From: Sinorhizobium sp. 6-70
Lineage (GTDB): Bacteria; Pseudomonadota; Alphaproteobacteria; Rhizobiales; Rhizobiaceae
Assembly: GCF_030124375.1 (NCBI RefSeq)
Contig: NZ_JASKLS010000009.1
Coordinates: 160,652 to 224,651 of the forward strand
Reading direction: 5' to 3'
Length of the DNA stretch: 64,000 nt
In this document: positions 16,582 to 25,723 of the stretch, one piece after another
Layout: every line of letters starts with the position of its first letter
How positions within the stretch are numbered: the first letter of the stretch is position 1
Made by a program: the position numbers and the translations under genes
Notes under the pieces: generated by a model
Told to the model about the DNA's origin: nothing
Databases searched by the model: none
Seen by the model: only the letters and a program-made list of their open reading frames with translations

Positions 16582-18306
16582 TCATGTCGCGGCCGCATCA
16601 GGATCGTCGGTTTCGAACGCGGTCACCCCCGCCGCATTGCGGGCTGCGATATAACCGAAGGTCATGGCGGGACCGAGATTGATTCCGCCGGCGGGATAGA
16701 AGCCGCCCATGATGCTCGCCATGTCGCAGCCTACGGCATAAAGACCGGTGATAACTTTGCCTGATTCGTCGACGACTTCGGCGCTCCCGTTCGTCTTGAG
16801 GCCGGAAAATGTCGCGAAGCTCCCGGGCAAGACTTTGACCGCGTAGAACGGGCCACGTTCAATTGGTGCGACACAGGGGTTCGGACGGTGTTTGGGATCC
16901 CCCTGCTTTCGATTGTAGGGCGTGGTTCCACGGCCAAAAGCCGGGTCCTCTCCATTGCGTGCATGCGTGTTGTAGTGGTCGATCGTCGTCCGAAGCCCCT
17001 GCGGATCAATTCCGCACGCTTTCGCTAGCTCCTCGATGGTTTTTCCCACCTTAAGATAGCCTGAGCGGACGTACGGGAAAACCAGCATCGGCGAGGGGCG
17101 GGAATGGCCGAGTCCGTAGCGGCGCTGGAACCTGCGGTCACAGATAAGCCAAGAGGCGACTTCTTGTCCTTCGGGCACAGCGGAGATCATCGCGGCGACA
17201 TAGTCGTAATAGCCGCTGGCCTCGTTGACGAACCGCCGTCCATTGGCGAGAACACCGATTATGCCTGGTTTTCCGCGGTCGATGATGTGCGGGAAGTGCC
17301 CCACTTTTCCGTCCCGGTAGGGCACCAGCGAAACCGGGCACCAGGCACCTGCAGCCGCAAGGCTCGTATCGACAATTCCCCCTAGAGATTCCGCAAGCCG
17401 CAGCCCGTCGCCCGAAGCGCCTGCCGGTGGCAATCCCCAATGCTCCAGCCCGGTGGGGGCGTGTGGGAAAAGCGCCTTTCTGCGGGTGACGTCGTTGGGA
17501 AAGCCGCCTGCGGCAAGGACGACGCCGCGCCGGACGTGCACCATGCGCTCACCTTGCCGGGACTTGATCACCGCGCCGGTTATCTTGCCGTCTTCGCTCA
17601 GCAGACGAACGACGGGAGAACTGGTCCGCAAATCGACGCCGAGATCATGGGCCGACCGCAGCAGCCGAGCGACCAGGGCAACGCCGTTGACCAGTTGCAT
17701 CGCCCGCCCGTGGACCGCAAGATCCCACAGGTGCCGACTGAGCCGGCGCGTCACGTGAGCGAACGACTTCACCGACCGTGTCGCCGTCAGAAAGGCCCAG
17801 AGATCCGCGCCGGCCATGATCGGCATGCCGATGAAAGCTGTTTCCCGCATTGTGTCACGCAGAATCTTCACCAGTGGCCCGAGTTCTCGAGCGTCGTAGG
17901 GCGCGGCAGCAACGGAACGGCCGCCTGTTCCCGCACCGGGCTGGTCTCCATGGATATCGGCAATCGCGTTCCCGTCGGCAAATTGCAGAGCCGTCTTCTC
18001 TTCAAAGAATGACACCATGCGTGGAGCATGATGAAGAAAGGCGTCGATGCGATGTTGATCGAACCGGTTGCCGAGCTCGTGCTCCAAATAGGTGCGCGGC
18101 GCTGAAACGTTCTCGCGGATGCCGGCACGGCGGGCAAGTGGATTGAGAGGCGCCCAGATCCAGCCGCCCGACCACGCGGTTGCGCCGCCCATGACCGCTT
18201 CTTTCTCGGCGACGATGACCTTCAGCCCGTGATAGGCCGCCGTTACGGCCGCCGAGAGACCACTTGCGCCGGAGCCGACTACCAGAAGATCGCAGGTTTC
18301 CTCCAT
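16582..18306 (-). CDS. FAD-dependent oxidoreductase (ketosteroid dehydrogenase/fumarate reductase-like)
   Basis: About 574 residues from the ATG at 18306 (MEETCDLLVVGSGASGLSAA). The GxGxxG dinucleotide fold at residues 9-14 is followed by a Glu that binds ribose (VAEKEAVMGGATAWSGGWIW). A C-terminal FAD segment reads GLYAVGCDMASIMGGFYPAGGINLGPAMTFGYIAAR. This is the flavoprotein family of 3-ketosteroid delta-1-dehydrogenases and soluble fumarate reductases. The exact substrate cannot be read from sequence. It is the last gene of a LacI-controlled minus-strand set, 10 bp after the TIM-barrel gene. Confidence 0.85.
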   Translation of the reverse strand: MEETCDLLVVGSGASGLSAAVTAAYHGLKVIVAEKEAVMGGATAWSGGWIWAPLNPLARRAGIRENVSAPRTYLEHELGNRFDQHRIDAFLHHAPRMVSFFEEKTALQFADGNAIADIHGDQPGAGTGGRSVAAAPYDARELGPLVKILRDTMRETAFIGMPIMAGADLWAFLTATRSVKSFAHVTRRLSRHLWDLAVHGRAMQLVNGVALVARLLRSAHDLGVDLRTSSPVVRLLSEDGKITGAVIKSRQGERMVHVRRGVVLAAGGFPNDVTRRKALFPHAPTGLEHWGLPPAGASGDGLRLAESLGGIVDTSLAAAGAWCPVSLVPYRDGKVGHFPHIIDRGKPGIIGVLANGRRFVNEASGYYDYVAAMISAVPEGQEVASWLICDRRFQRRYGLGHSRPSPMLVFPYVRSGYLKVGKTIEELAKACGIDPQGLRTTIDHYNTHARNGEDPAFGRGTTPYNRKQGDPKHRPNPCVAPIERGPFYAVKVLPGSFATFSGLKTNGSAEVVDESGKVITGLYAVGCDMASIMGGFYPAGGINLGPAMTFGYIAARNAAGVTAFETDDPDAAAT

Positions 18307-18316
18307 GTCCGGTCCC

Positions 18317-19156
18317 TCAGATCTCATTGAAGAACCGTGTCGTTGCACTTGCCGTCGCAGCCAAGCGCTGGCCCAGAGGCATGTGCGCGTCCTCGGCGAT
18401 TGGCGTCTCGATCACCAACTGCGTTCCTTCGGGAAGTGCGCCGATCAGACCCTTCAGGTCGATGGCTCCTTCGCCAAGACGAAGCCGATTTCGGCGTGCT
18501 TCGATTGCCAGACCACCAAGATCAGGCGCCGTCGAAGACGCGTCGCACAATTGCGCGTACGCAATCCGATGTGCCGGAACCGTCGCAATCTCCGCTGCCG
18601 TTCCACCGGCGCGATGAAGATGCAGAAAATCGACGATCAGGGAAGCATTGGGGCGATCGGCAGCTTGGATTAGGTCTAGCGCATCCTTCCATGTGAGGAT
18701 ATCGCGATAGAGCATGAATTCGACCCCAACACGCAGGCCGAAATTTGCCGCTTCGTCGCAGAGCCTAGCGAACAGATCGATCCGCTCTGAAGGTTCGAGG
18801 AACTTGGAATTGCCGGCGAACTCCGTTCCGATCGACGACAGGTATGTTGCGCCGAGTTCAGCGCCCGCTTCCATTGCGCGCCGCATCCGCTCAAAGTCGG
18901 TCGCGGGCGACAGAATGAACGCCTCAATGTCGAAAACGCGAATGGGATGGTCGGCGAGCGCGGACTTGACTGCCCGCATCGCTTCGGGACTTCCTACAAG
19001 CTCGTGTTCGAGCCGGGCCGGCGTGGCGCTCATCAAGAGCAGACCGACGGCTCCGAATCCGGCCTCAGCGGCGCTGACGATGAACTCGACCGGATCGACG
19101 CGCCCTGCCGTCAGATTTGCGACCGACAGATTGCGGAGATCGTGCTGGGCGTTCAT
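18317..19156 (-). CDS. Sugar phosphate isomerase/epimerase-like TIM-barrel protein
   Basis: About 279 residues from the ATG at 19156 (MNAQHDLRNLSVANLTAGRV). The AP endonuclease 2/xylose isomerase-like TIM barrel shows as SAAEAGFGAVGLLLMSAT, the metal-binding region GVEFMLYRD, and LIVDFLHLHRAGGT near residues 170-185, with a late Glu in LVIETPIAED. Family members isomerise or dehydrate sugars and inositols. It sits between an SBP relic and the FAD oxidoreductase. The in-frame ATG at 19186 is less family-like. Confidence 0.8.
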   Translation of the reverse strand: MNAQHDLRNLSVANLTAGRVDPVEFIVSAAEAGFGAVGLLLMSATPARLEHELVGSPEAMRAVKSALADHPIRVFDIEAFILSPATDFERMRRAMEAGAELGATYLSSIGTEFAGNSKFLEPSERIDLFARLCDEAANFGLRVGVEFMLYRDILTWKDALDLIQAADRPNASLIVDFLHLHRAGGTAAEIATVPAHRIAYAQLCDASSTAPDLGGLAIEARRNRLRLGEGAIDLKGLIGALPEGTQLVIETPIAEDAHMPLGQRLAATASATTRFFNEI

Positions 19157-19269
19157 GAAATTCCTCTTGAGACCTATGCGGTCCAATTGGCGATCGAAAC
19201 AGGATTGGGTCTTCCGTCCTGCGTCGATCGCTCAGATGTTCAGCGATATTTGAAGCCGGTATTTTCAGA

Positions 19270-19572
19270 CTACCAGTTCAAGATCTTGTCTCGCTCCTTG
19301 AGGGTGGCCAACAGATCCAGTTCGATGAGTTTCGTCGAGCTAATTTCAGGAAGCCCTTTTGGTGAGGCGATGCCGGCCCGAATCGGGTAGACGCCGGCTT
19401 CCGCAAAGGCCGTTTGCATCTCCTGACTGAGCGCGAACTCGGCGATAAGGCGCGCCGCGTCCCATAATAACTCGCCGTGAGACGGGGCGACACTCGACCG
19501 CTCGCTGATGGCGGCGCCCACAGGCGGGTTGGTTTTGCGTGCGACATTTGCTCCTCCCACAAAGTTCGTCAA
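19270..19572 (-). pseudogene. Extracellular solute-binding protein C-terminal remnant
   Basis: The readable part (SERSSVAPSHGELLWDAARLI, then AGVYPIRAGIASPKGLPEISSTKLIELD...KILNW) is the C-terminal end of an ABC-transporter periplasmic binding protein of the iron/spermidine-like family 1 type. About 80-100 residues of some 340 remain, with no signal peptide. The matching permeases and ATPase are missing. It shows that this catabolic cluster once had, or acquired part of, its own importer. Confidence 0.6.
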
Positions 19573-19620
19573 AACGGCCGCGACAAAGGCCAGGTCACCT
19601 CAGTGATCGGTGGCCCAGCT

Positions 19621-20370
19621 TCAATAAGTCGCCCGCCCTCCTGTGACATCGAACGTGAAACCCGTGGTGAAACTGCAGTCCGAACTCGCGGCGAACGCTA
19701 CCGTCGCGGCGACTTCCGATGCGGTGACGAAGCGGCCCATCGGGATCTTCGCCTTTGTTGTCGCGATGAATTCGGGGGTCACCTCGCGAAGCAACTCGGT
19801 CTCGGCCACGGCCGGAGCGATACAGTTGACGAGCACTCCCGTCTGGGCGAGCTCCTTGGCGATCGACTTCGTATAGGCGATAACCCCGCCTTTGGCGGCC
19901 GCATAAGCGCTGCCCCCGGCGTTTCCTTCCTTGCCGGCAATCGAGGCGACATTGACGATCCTGCCGTAACCGCGCTCGATCATATGCGGGATAGCGGTGC
20001 GGCAGCAGTAGAAGACGCTGTCCAGGTCGACTGACAAGACGCGGTCCCAGTCCTCGACAGCATAGTCCCAGGTATTTGCGACGGGCCCGTTGATCCCCGC
20101 ATTGTTGACCAGAATGTCGACGTGACCCAGTGCTTCGAGAGTGCTGTGAAAGGCGGCGTCGACCGCATGACCATCTGCAACGTCCACCTGGCACTTCACC
20201 GCTGGACCGAAGTCGGCCTGTTCTTCATCAAAGCTCGAGACGTTGATATCCCAAAGCGCTATGCGGCAGCCATCCTCGAAAAGGCGCTTGGCAATTGCCA
20301 GTCCAAGTCCCTTGGCGCCGCCCGTGACGATGGCGGTGCGATCCATGGATCTTGCGGTCATATCGTTCAT
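19621..20370 (-). CDS. SDR-family oxidoreductase
   Basis: About 249 residues from the ATG at 20370 (MNDMTARSMDRTAIVTGGAKGLG). It is a classical short-chain dehydrogenase: the TGGAKGLG cofactor loop, NNAG motif (ILVNNAGINGP), catalytic Ser (VNVASIAGKEG) and YxxxK (SAYAAAKGGVIAYTKS), then the C-terminal GGRATY end. It oxidises or reduces an alcohol/carbonyl pair with NAD(P)(H). It is the first gene of the minus-strand set, facing two LacI-type operators and the lacI-family gene. Upstream in-frame starts would run into the operator at 20405. Confidence 0.88.
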   Translation of the reverse strand: MNDMTARSMDRTAIVTGGAKGLGLAIAKRLFEDGCRIALWDINVSSFDEEQADFGPAVKCQVDVADGHAVDAAFHSTLEALGHVDILVNNAGINGPVANTWDYAVEDWDRVLSVDLDSVFYCCRTAIPHMIERGYGRIVNVASIAGKEGNAGGSAYAAAKGGVIAYTKSIAKELAQTGVLVNCIAPAVAETELLREVTPEFIATTKAKIPMGRFVTASEVAATVAFAASSDCSFTTGFTFDVTGGRATY

Positions 20371-20404
20371 TGAGGCCCCCGGCCCGAATTCGTCGCCTTG
20401 TCCG

Positions 20405-20472
20405 TGGAAGCGCTTCCATGGACCATTATCCATTTCCAAGTAGTCGTCAAGAAACGATTGGAAGCGCTTCCA
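20405..20472. promoter_or_regulatory. Two perfect LacI/GalR-type operators
   Basis: TGGAAGCGCTTCCA occurs at 20405-20418 and again at 20459-20472, identical 14-bp palindromes with the central CG typical of LacI/GalR sites. They are 54 bp apart, about five helical turns, so one repressor could loop between them. One lies just before the SDR gene and the other before the lacI-family gene. A TTGACA (20483-20488) follows as a possible -35 element for the regulator. Binding is inferred from the neighbouring LacI-type protein. Confidence 0.85.
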
Positions 20473-20507
20473 TGATTTGTTATTGACAAAGCCAGAAGCA
20501 CCGACTG

Positions 20508-21542
20508 GTGCTTTGCCGCAGTGAGGTGTTGGGGGTCCCGTTGAGCAGCAAGGTTCGCCTATCGGATGTCGCGAAGCGCGCGGAGGTCGGTGTGGGCACG
20601 GTGTCGCGCGTTCTCAACGGTTCCGTCAATGTTTCGGCAGACACGCGGCAGAAGGTGACGGCAGCAATTGCCGAACTCGGCTATGTTCCGAATTTGGTGG
20701 CGCGGAGCCTGGCCGCAAATCGAACCGGATTAATTGCCGCGATTATCCCGGCAATTGGCTACACCCAGCATTCCGAGGTGATCCAGGGAATGGCCGATGT
20801 CCTGCATGCGCACGGCATGAATTTGATGATCGGAGCATCGGGCTATTCGGACGAAGTCGAGCTACAGATTATCGACGCCTTCCTGGCGCGTCGGCCGGAT
20901 GCCATCTACGTTACAGGGGTCCGTCACTCCGAGGCGATACGCTCGACCCTGGAACGATCGGGAATTCCTGTAATCGAGGGCAGCAATCTTACTAACAATC
21001 CGATCGACACAGTTGTTGGCTATTCGAATTTTGATGCGAGCGTCGAACTGACAAGACTTCTGATCGACCGTGGCCACCGCCGCATCTGGCACGTTACAGG
21101 CGCCAAGGATTTCAATGATCGCATCGATGATCGCCTGGCCGGCTTCCACTGGCTCGCTTCGACCTGCAACGGATTTGAAGCCGATGTCATCCGCTGTGAA
21201 AACAGCTTTGAAGGTGGGGCGGAAGCGGTACGGCAGACCTTGGCGTCCGTCGATAAAGTCGAGGCCATGTGCTTTGCGACCGACGTCATGGCGGTAGGAG
21301 GGCTGCTGGAGTGCCAACGACGAGGGGTCGATGTTCCTGGACGGCTCGCCATTACGGGATTCGACGATCTCACTATAGCGGCATCGATAAATCCCTCTCT
21401 CACGACCGTGAAAGTCGATCGTGTAGGCCTTGGCAGAAAAGCGGCAGAGATAATCGTCGATCGCCTTCAGGGGAACAACCAGTTGCCCCATATCGTTGAT
21501 GTTGGTTTTGAAATAATTGAGCGACAAAGTACCCGTCAATGA
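20508..21542 (+). CDS. LacI-family transcriptional repressor
   Basis: Up to 344 residues. The LacI helix-turn-helix is clear (VRLSDVAKRAEVGVGTVSRVLNGSVNVSADTR) with the hinge helix (LGYVPNLVARSLAANRTGLI). A periplasmic-binding-protein-like sensor domain follows to the end (ITGFDDLTIAASINPSLTTV). Residues resemble the GntR-type LacI branch. The start is uncertain: GTG 20508 and TTG 20541 are in frame, and the shorter form begins nearer the HTH. It should bind the two operators at 20405-20472 and control the divergent SDR-isomerase-oxidoreductase genes. Confidence 0.88.
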   Translation: MLCRSEVLGVPLSSKVRLSDVAKRAEVGVGTVSRVLNGSVNVSADTRQKVTAAIAELGYVPNLVARSLAANRTGLIAAIIPAIGYTQHSEVIQGMADVLHAHGMNLMIGASGYSDEVELQIIDAFLARRPDAIYVTGVRHSEAIRSTLERSGIPVIEGSNLTNNPIDTVVGYSNFDASVELTRLLIDRGHRRIWHVTGAKDFNDRIDDRLAGFHWLASTCNGFEADVIRCENSFEGGAEAVRQTLASVDKVEAMCFATDVMAVGGLLECQRRGVDVPGRLAITGFDDLTIAASINPSLTTVKVDRVGLGRKAAEIIVDRLQGNNQLPHIVDVGFEIIERQSTRQ

Positions 21543-22133
21543 TCCTGACGAGCCCGGTGTGCTTTCCGCGGGTAAAATGACGTCGCGAGATTAAGCGGTC
21601 AAAATACCGTGGCGCCCGGGTTCTTTGGCAGATGCGATGATTGCCGCACTTCCGATCCACGGACGACCCGCCTGCGGGAATAGATCTAGAAGCAGCTTTG
21701 TAAAACGCCTGCCGTCATTACCTTTTTGCTCTCTTGCTGGGGCGGCCGCTATTCGAGGCTTCCGGTCTCCCAACCTTCCATGCCATCAGGCCTCAAATAA
21801 AACCTCACCTCAAGTCCCGAACTCCGCGCACTTAGCGCGTGTTTCTAAATCCCGCTTCAGATGAGCCCGCATGTTCGTTCGAAGAGCGGGGAGGACCATT
21901 GGTCACGCCTGTGAGTCTGCATCGGCACGCCTAACAGGATCCTTAAGGTCCCGATAACGTCAGCCGCGTCGACAAGGGCGTCCCTGAGTTTTCCTCTATG
22001 GCGGGCAGCGGGCACGACCTGATGCTATTCCAACGCGCAGGCTTGGCCGGCGTTTGTGGAACCGTTCGATATGGAGTGCTTGTTTTGACGGTTTTGCGAC
22101 CCAATCAGATTCGAAGCGTAAATCTCCGCTCGT
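21543..22133. other. Intergenic region
   Basis: About 590 bp between convergent genes with no gene I can support. Short frames on both strands lack family features. No complete IS end or terminator with a clear U-tract stood out. Confidence 0.35.
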
Positions 22134-22991
22134 TCAGTCCCCGGCCTCTACACCGCTTCCGACTTTACCTCTCCGCCAGCGACGTCGATCGAATGGGAAC
22201 ATAACGTAATCGCGCACGGTGAGCGGCTCGGGCTGGTCTCGCAGGCCAACTTCCGGCCACTCACTCTTTCTTGGCCAATATGCCGTCCGAAAAACCGTGT
22301 CCCAGATGGTCGTAAAGAACCCATAGTTCCGGTGCCGGTGATGCGGCTCCATCGAGTGGTGAATGCGGTGGAACTTATTGTCGCCGATGATATATCGAAG
22401 CGGCCCAAGATTGATGCGAGTGCTAGAGTGTGAAAGATGGCCCTGAAAGGTAATCAGGGTCATGGCAACAACGGGCACGACACCAGATTCGAAGTGGATC
22501 AGCGCGAGTGGCAGTGCTACTAACGCTGCGTAAATCAGGGGCTCGGAAACATGATGATTGCAGTTCCACGCCGTCAATTCGCGGATCGAGTGGTGAGTGG
22601 CGTGCAGGCGCCAGAGGAAGGGAACAGCATGCTGAGCGCGGTGCATCCAGTAGTAAAAGAAGTCGCCGGCAATCGCGACCAAAACCCCTGAAAGGACGGC
22701 CAATCCAGTGTTAATGATTGCGTTGTCAGAGTGAAGCAGCGTACCGAAATTGATCGTTACGAGCGGCTTTATCCCTAGCCAGCCCAAACCCACAGCGAAG
22801 AGGTGCCAGATCAACGCACCCAATCCGAGGCGAATAATCCAATTCCGCACGCCGCGCCCGTATGAGGCAAGACTGTAGCGATAAGCCGGAAAGGTTACCT
22901 CCAGCGCGGCGCAAATTGTAGCGAAGATCACTACCAGCTCAAGCGATTCCACGAAGGACTGGATCATCTGATTAACATCGAGAACGTGCAT
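22134..22991 (-). CDS. Sterol desaturase/fatty acid hydroxylase superfamily protein behind a nod box
   Basis: A 285-residue membrane enzyme with the His-box signature of the di-iron hydroxylase superfamily: HRAQH, then HATHH, and a late HRIHHSMEPHHRHRNYG. About four membrane helices surround them (for example FVESLELVVIFATICAALEV near the N-terminus). Members insert hydroxyl groups or double bonds into sterols, carotenoids or fatty acyl chains. A nod box oriented toward this gene lies 274 bp upstream (23265-23313), with no better gene between. This suggests flavonoid-induced lipid modification, possibly of the Nod-factor acyl chain or membrane lipid. The substrate is unknown. Confidence 0.82.
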   Translation of the reverse strand: MHVLDVNQMIQSFVESLELVVIFATICAALEVTFPAYRYSLASYGRGVRNWIIRLGLGALIWHLFAVGLGWLGIKPLVTINFGTLLHSDNAIINTGLAVLSGVLVAIAGDFFYYWMHRAQHAVPFLWRLHATHHSIRELTAWNCNHHVSEPLIYAALVALPLALIHFESGVVPVVAMTLITFQGHLSHSSTRINLGPLRYIIGDNKFHRIHHSMEPHHRHRNYGFFTTIWDTVFRTAYWPRKSEWPEVGLRDQPEPLTVRDYVMFPFDRRRWRRGKVGSGVEAGD

Positions 22992-23264
22992 TTGTTTGCT
23001 CCGGCGAATCGTTAGAATGCGCCAAACTCAGGTCGGAGTGACACTGATCACCGCGGTCGTCTTCGTCACGAGGGCGGGTCCAATGGTTATGAATCTCCAG
23101 CGCGCCCGACAAATTCGGGTCGCTTCCGGATCGATATCCGCGCAGAAAGCACGAATTGCATATTGCCACCTCTTGCAGATTTCCTTTTCACTGCGCATCC
23201 AAACGGTGATCATTCCGCCGGTACAGCGGCGCACCCCGGGCATATTCTGTGCTGCATTTTCGCA

Positions 23265-23313
23265 GATCGGTAAAATCTATTGTTTGGATAAGACCCATCC
23301 ATGCGCTAAATGG
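23265..23313 (-). promoter_or_regulatory. Nod box driving the hydroxylase gene
   Basis: Read on the minus strand, the 3' half contains ATCCAAACAATAGATTTTAC, followed by CGATC. It matches the nod-box consensus ATCNAAACAATCRATTTTACCAATC with two mismatches. The 5' half has CATGGATG at the expected YRYRGATG place, with three mismatches in the outer ATCCA block. NodD binds such sites with flavonoids. The orientation drives transcription leftward into 22134-22991. Confidence 0.8.
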
Positions 23314-23523
23314 GTCAGTGCCGGGAGGGTCGGGGAGGGGAGCCGCCCGATAACAGATTGAACATGGCACATGTGCTGTCGTCATAGACTTCGGGCAGCA
23401 CTGGCAACCGAATGCATTCCAGCTTTGGAGATCTGGATACCGCGGACTACATATCGCCCACAATCGAGATGCTGATTCTCCATTATCGAGATGGGTGAAT
23501 GCACCGCTCCTTTTGGATTGAAA

Positions 23524-24216
23524 ATGAAATATCGCCGCTTTCTCTTCGACCTTGATGACACGCTGCTCGATTTCAAAGCCTCCGAGCGGCTGTCCTTTAG
23601 CCGCGCATTGTCAAGCCTCGGGATTGACGGTGAAGACGAGCCGTTGTTCGCCGACTATCAGAGGGAAAACATGCTGCTCTGGTCGGAGTTCGAGAAGGGA
23701 ATGGTCCGAAAGGAAATCTTGAAAGTCGAGCGTTTTCGGCGGGTTTTCGAGCAGCACGGTATCGACGCCAATCCGGAAACCGCGAGTGCACGCTATCTGC
23801 AGTTCCTACCGGAAACTGTAGTGCTGGTGGAAGGCGCGGCCGAAATCTGCGAGAGGTTAGCAGGGGTAGGCGAGGTCGCAATCATCACCAACGGGATTGA
23901 GGCGGTCCAAGCAAAGCGCATCGAAAACTCAGGCCTTGGACAGTGGCTCAGCTTCGTCGCGACGTCGGAGACGTGCGGCTTTGCCAAACCGGACATTCGG
24001 TTCTTTGAACATGCGGCAAGCAGGTTCCGGACTTTCAACAAGGAAGAAGCAATAATCGTCGGTGACCGACTGGATGCGGACATTCTTGGGGCGAACCGGT
24101 TCGGTATCGAGAGCTGCTGGTTTAACCCGCTGCGCGCAGAGAACCGGAGCTTGGCGGTGCCGACGATTGAGGTGGCGCGGCTCAGCGAAATAGCCGTTCG
24201 ACTTGCGGGCGGATAG
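23524..24216 (+). CDS. HAD-superfamily phosphatase (YjjG-like nucleotidase)
   Basis: About 230 residues from the ATG at 23524 (MKYRRFLFDLDDTLLDFKAS). HAD motif I is DLDDT, motif II is in AIITNG, and motifs III/IV are AKPDIRFFEHA and IIVGDRLDADILGA. The cap domain and order fit YjjG-type pyrimidine nucleotidases, which dephosphorylate non-canonical nucleotides. An in-frame ATG at 23491 is possible, but both ribosome sites are weak. It is a single gene; its stop meets a relic on the other strand. Confidence 0.82.
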   Translation: MKYRRFLFDLDDTLLDFKASERLSFSRALSSLGIDGEDEPLFADYQRENMLLWSEFEKGMVRKEILKVERFRRVFEQHGIDANPETASARYLQFLPETVVLVEGAAEICERLAGVGEVAIITNGIEAVQAKRIENSGLGQWLSFVATSETCGFAKPDIRFFEHAASRFRTFNKEEAIIVGDRLDADILGANRFGIESCWFNPLRAENRSLAVPTIEVARLSEIAVRLAGG

Positions 24217-24323
24217 CATCGTGACAAAGTCAGCTCTTCGGCGAATGCAGCCTGCGCGGCAAACAGGAGCGGAGCCGTCACAGCAGCGATCATTCGGCGG
24301 ACGCGGTCAGGTGACAGTCTCAT
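24217..24323 (-). pseudogene. N-terminal remnant of a secreted protein
   Basis: From the ATG at 24323, with a good GGAAGGAACC ribosome site, the frame encodes a typical signal peptide (RVRRMIAAVTAPLLFAAQAA, then FAEELTL). It is cut after about 35 residues, where the sequence becomes the end of the HAD gene. It was probably a periplasmic binding protein. Its promoter side still carries the large inverted repeat at 24399-24433. Confidence 0.55.
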
Positions 24324-24398
24324 TGGTTCCTTCCGTTTGTGCAGTTTCAAGTATGACGGTTTTCGATCTCCCTGCAGGCCCACAGCAGAAGCGGATAT

Positions 24399-24433
24399 AA
24401 TGTTATTACGTAACTTTCGAACGTAATAACATT
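24399..24433. promoter_or_regulatory. Orphan operator: perfect 13-bp inverted repeat
   Basis: AATGTTATTACGT (24399-24411) and ACGTAATAACATT (24421-24433) are exact inverted copies around a 9-bp spacer. The half-site centres are 22 bp apart, two helical turns. It lies 76 bp before the truncated secreted-protein gene on the minus strand. It is probably the operator of a lost transport operon. The cognate regulator family cannot be named from sequence. Confidence 0.6.
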
Positions 24434-24706
24434 ACCTGCGTAGTCGTTGTCAATCCCGAGGATGCGATGAGCGATATTGTTGCGAAATTTCGTAGCAACC
24501 CGGCTGGCCCGGGATAGCACCTTCTTCTTTTCTATATTAGCGCTGTCGTATAAATTCTTACCTGCTCAGCTTGCTATTGGGAACAGAACGGGCGAGATGC
24601 AGACAGCGCGCCGCAATCGGAATGCACGTGCACATCTCTCGGTCAGGTCCTCGGCCATTGAACCAGCAGGAACGATACAAGCAGCAATACTGAACCTGGA
24701 GAATAC

Positions 24707-25723
24707 ATGATGGAAAATAGCGCCGGTGATGCCGTTTTTCGATATCGCGGCTCAACGTTCGATAGCATGATCGAAACCCTCGGGGGGGTTTTCGGCACAT
24801 TTGACGCCGAGCTCGTCGGTCGTGCTCAAGACTTCCATTGGGGGATCGATCTTTCGGCCTGTGAAAGCGCAGTATTGATTACTGGTTACCATCAGACAGG
24901 GTTTCAGTTCCACGCTCAGGGGTCTTCCGATGCAACAGAGCACCTATCGATCGTAGTGCCGCGCAGAGGTGGCATGGGGGTAACGTACGGCTCGCGCATC
25001 GCCGAGGCCGGACAAGGGAAATTGCTTCTTTACAGGAATTTCGAGCCTGGCGGCATCTCGATGCACGGGCAATCCAATCTAATAGACGAATTGGTGCTTA
25101 ATTGGTCCTTGATCCAACGGACCATCGGCGAAACTTTCGATGTGCCGTTTAGTGGCTCGCTCGACCTGTTGCCAGAACTGGATCTGGCAACGCCAGTTGG
25201 TAGGACAATCGGCAATATCACGGAAGCGGTCATCGACGGAATACGCGATAATGGCCCCCTTACTCGGTCTCCCGTAGCGATGGCACATATTACGCAGGCA
25301 CTAGCCGACGTGGTAATAAGAATGGTGCCTCATCGGTTGTCGCATCTACTGAATAAGAAGCCTTGCATGATTGCTCCCGGACATGTCCGCCGCGGGATCG
25401 AGTTCATGTGCGCCAATATCAATCGGCCGATTACAATGCCAATGGTGGCAGATGCAGCGGGTGTTTCCACCAGAGCACTCGAAGCGGGTTTTCGTGCTTT
25501 CAGGGATACAACGCCTGCTGCCTATCTACAGATGCTTCGGTTACGGGCTGCACGGGAGGACCTGCTCGATCCAGAGAACCGTATGCTTTTGAAAGAAATC
25601 TGCCTGAAATGGGGATTCTTTCAGTTCGGGAGGTTCTCCGCAGTTTATAGGGCACACTATGGAGAAAATCCGTCCGAGACAAGAAGACGCGTCTGCGCAT
25701 TGCATTCTCGTAGGTCTTCCTGA
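24707..25723 (+). CDS. AraC-family transcriptional regulator
   Basis: A 338-residue protein with an N-terminal AraC-binding-like sensor domain (about 1-220) and a C-terminal double helix-turn-helix (about 225-330): APGHVRRGIEFMCANINRPI, AAGVSTRALEAGFRAFRDTTPAAYLQMLRLRAAREDL, and WGFFQFGRFSAVYRAHYGENPSETRRR, the AraC signature. CTGGAGA precedes the double ATG. The layout resembles regulators with an OmpR-like oxygenase-activator sensor. No obvious target operon is adjacent. Confidence 0.85.
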   Translation: MMENSAGDAVFRYRGSTFDSMIETLGGVFGTFDAELVGRAQDFHWGIDLSACESAVLITGYHQTGFQFHAQGSSDATEHLSIVVPRRGGMGVTYGSRIAEAGQGKLLLYRNFEPGGISMHGQSNLIDELVLNWSLIQRTIGETFDVPFSGSLDLLPELDLATPVGRTIGNITEAVIDGIRDNGPLTRSPVAMAHITQALADVVIRMVPHRLSHLLNKKPCMIAPGHVRRGIEFMCANINRPITMPMVADAAGVSTRALEAGFRAFRDTTPAAYLQMLRLRAAREDLLDPENRMLLKEICLKWGFFQFGRFSAVYRAHYGENPSETRRRVCALHSRRSS

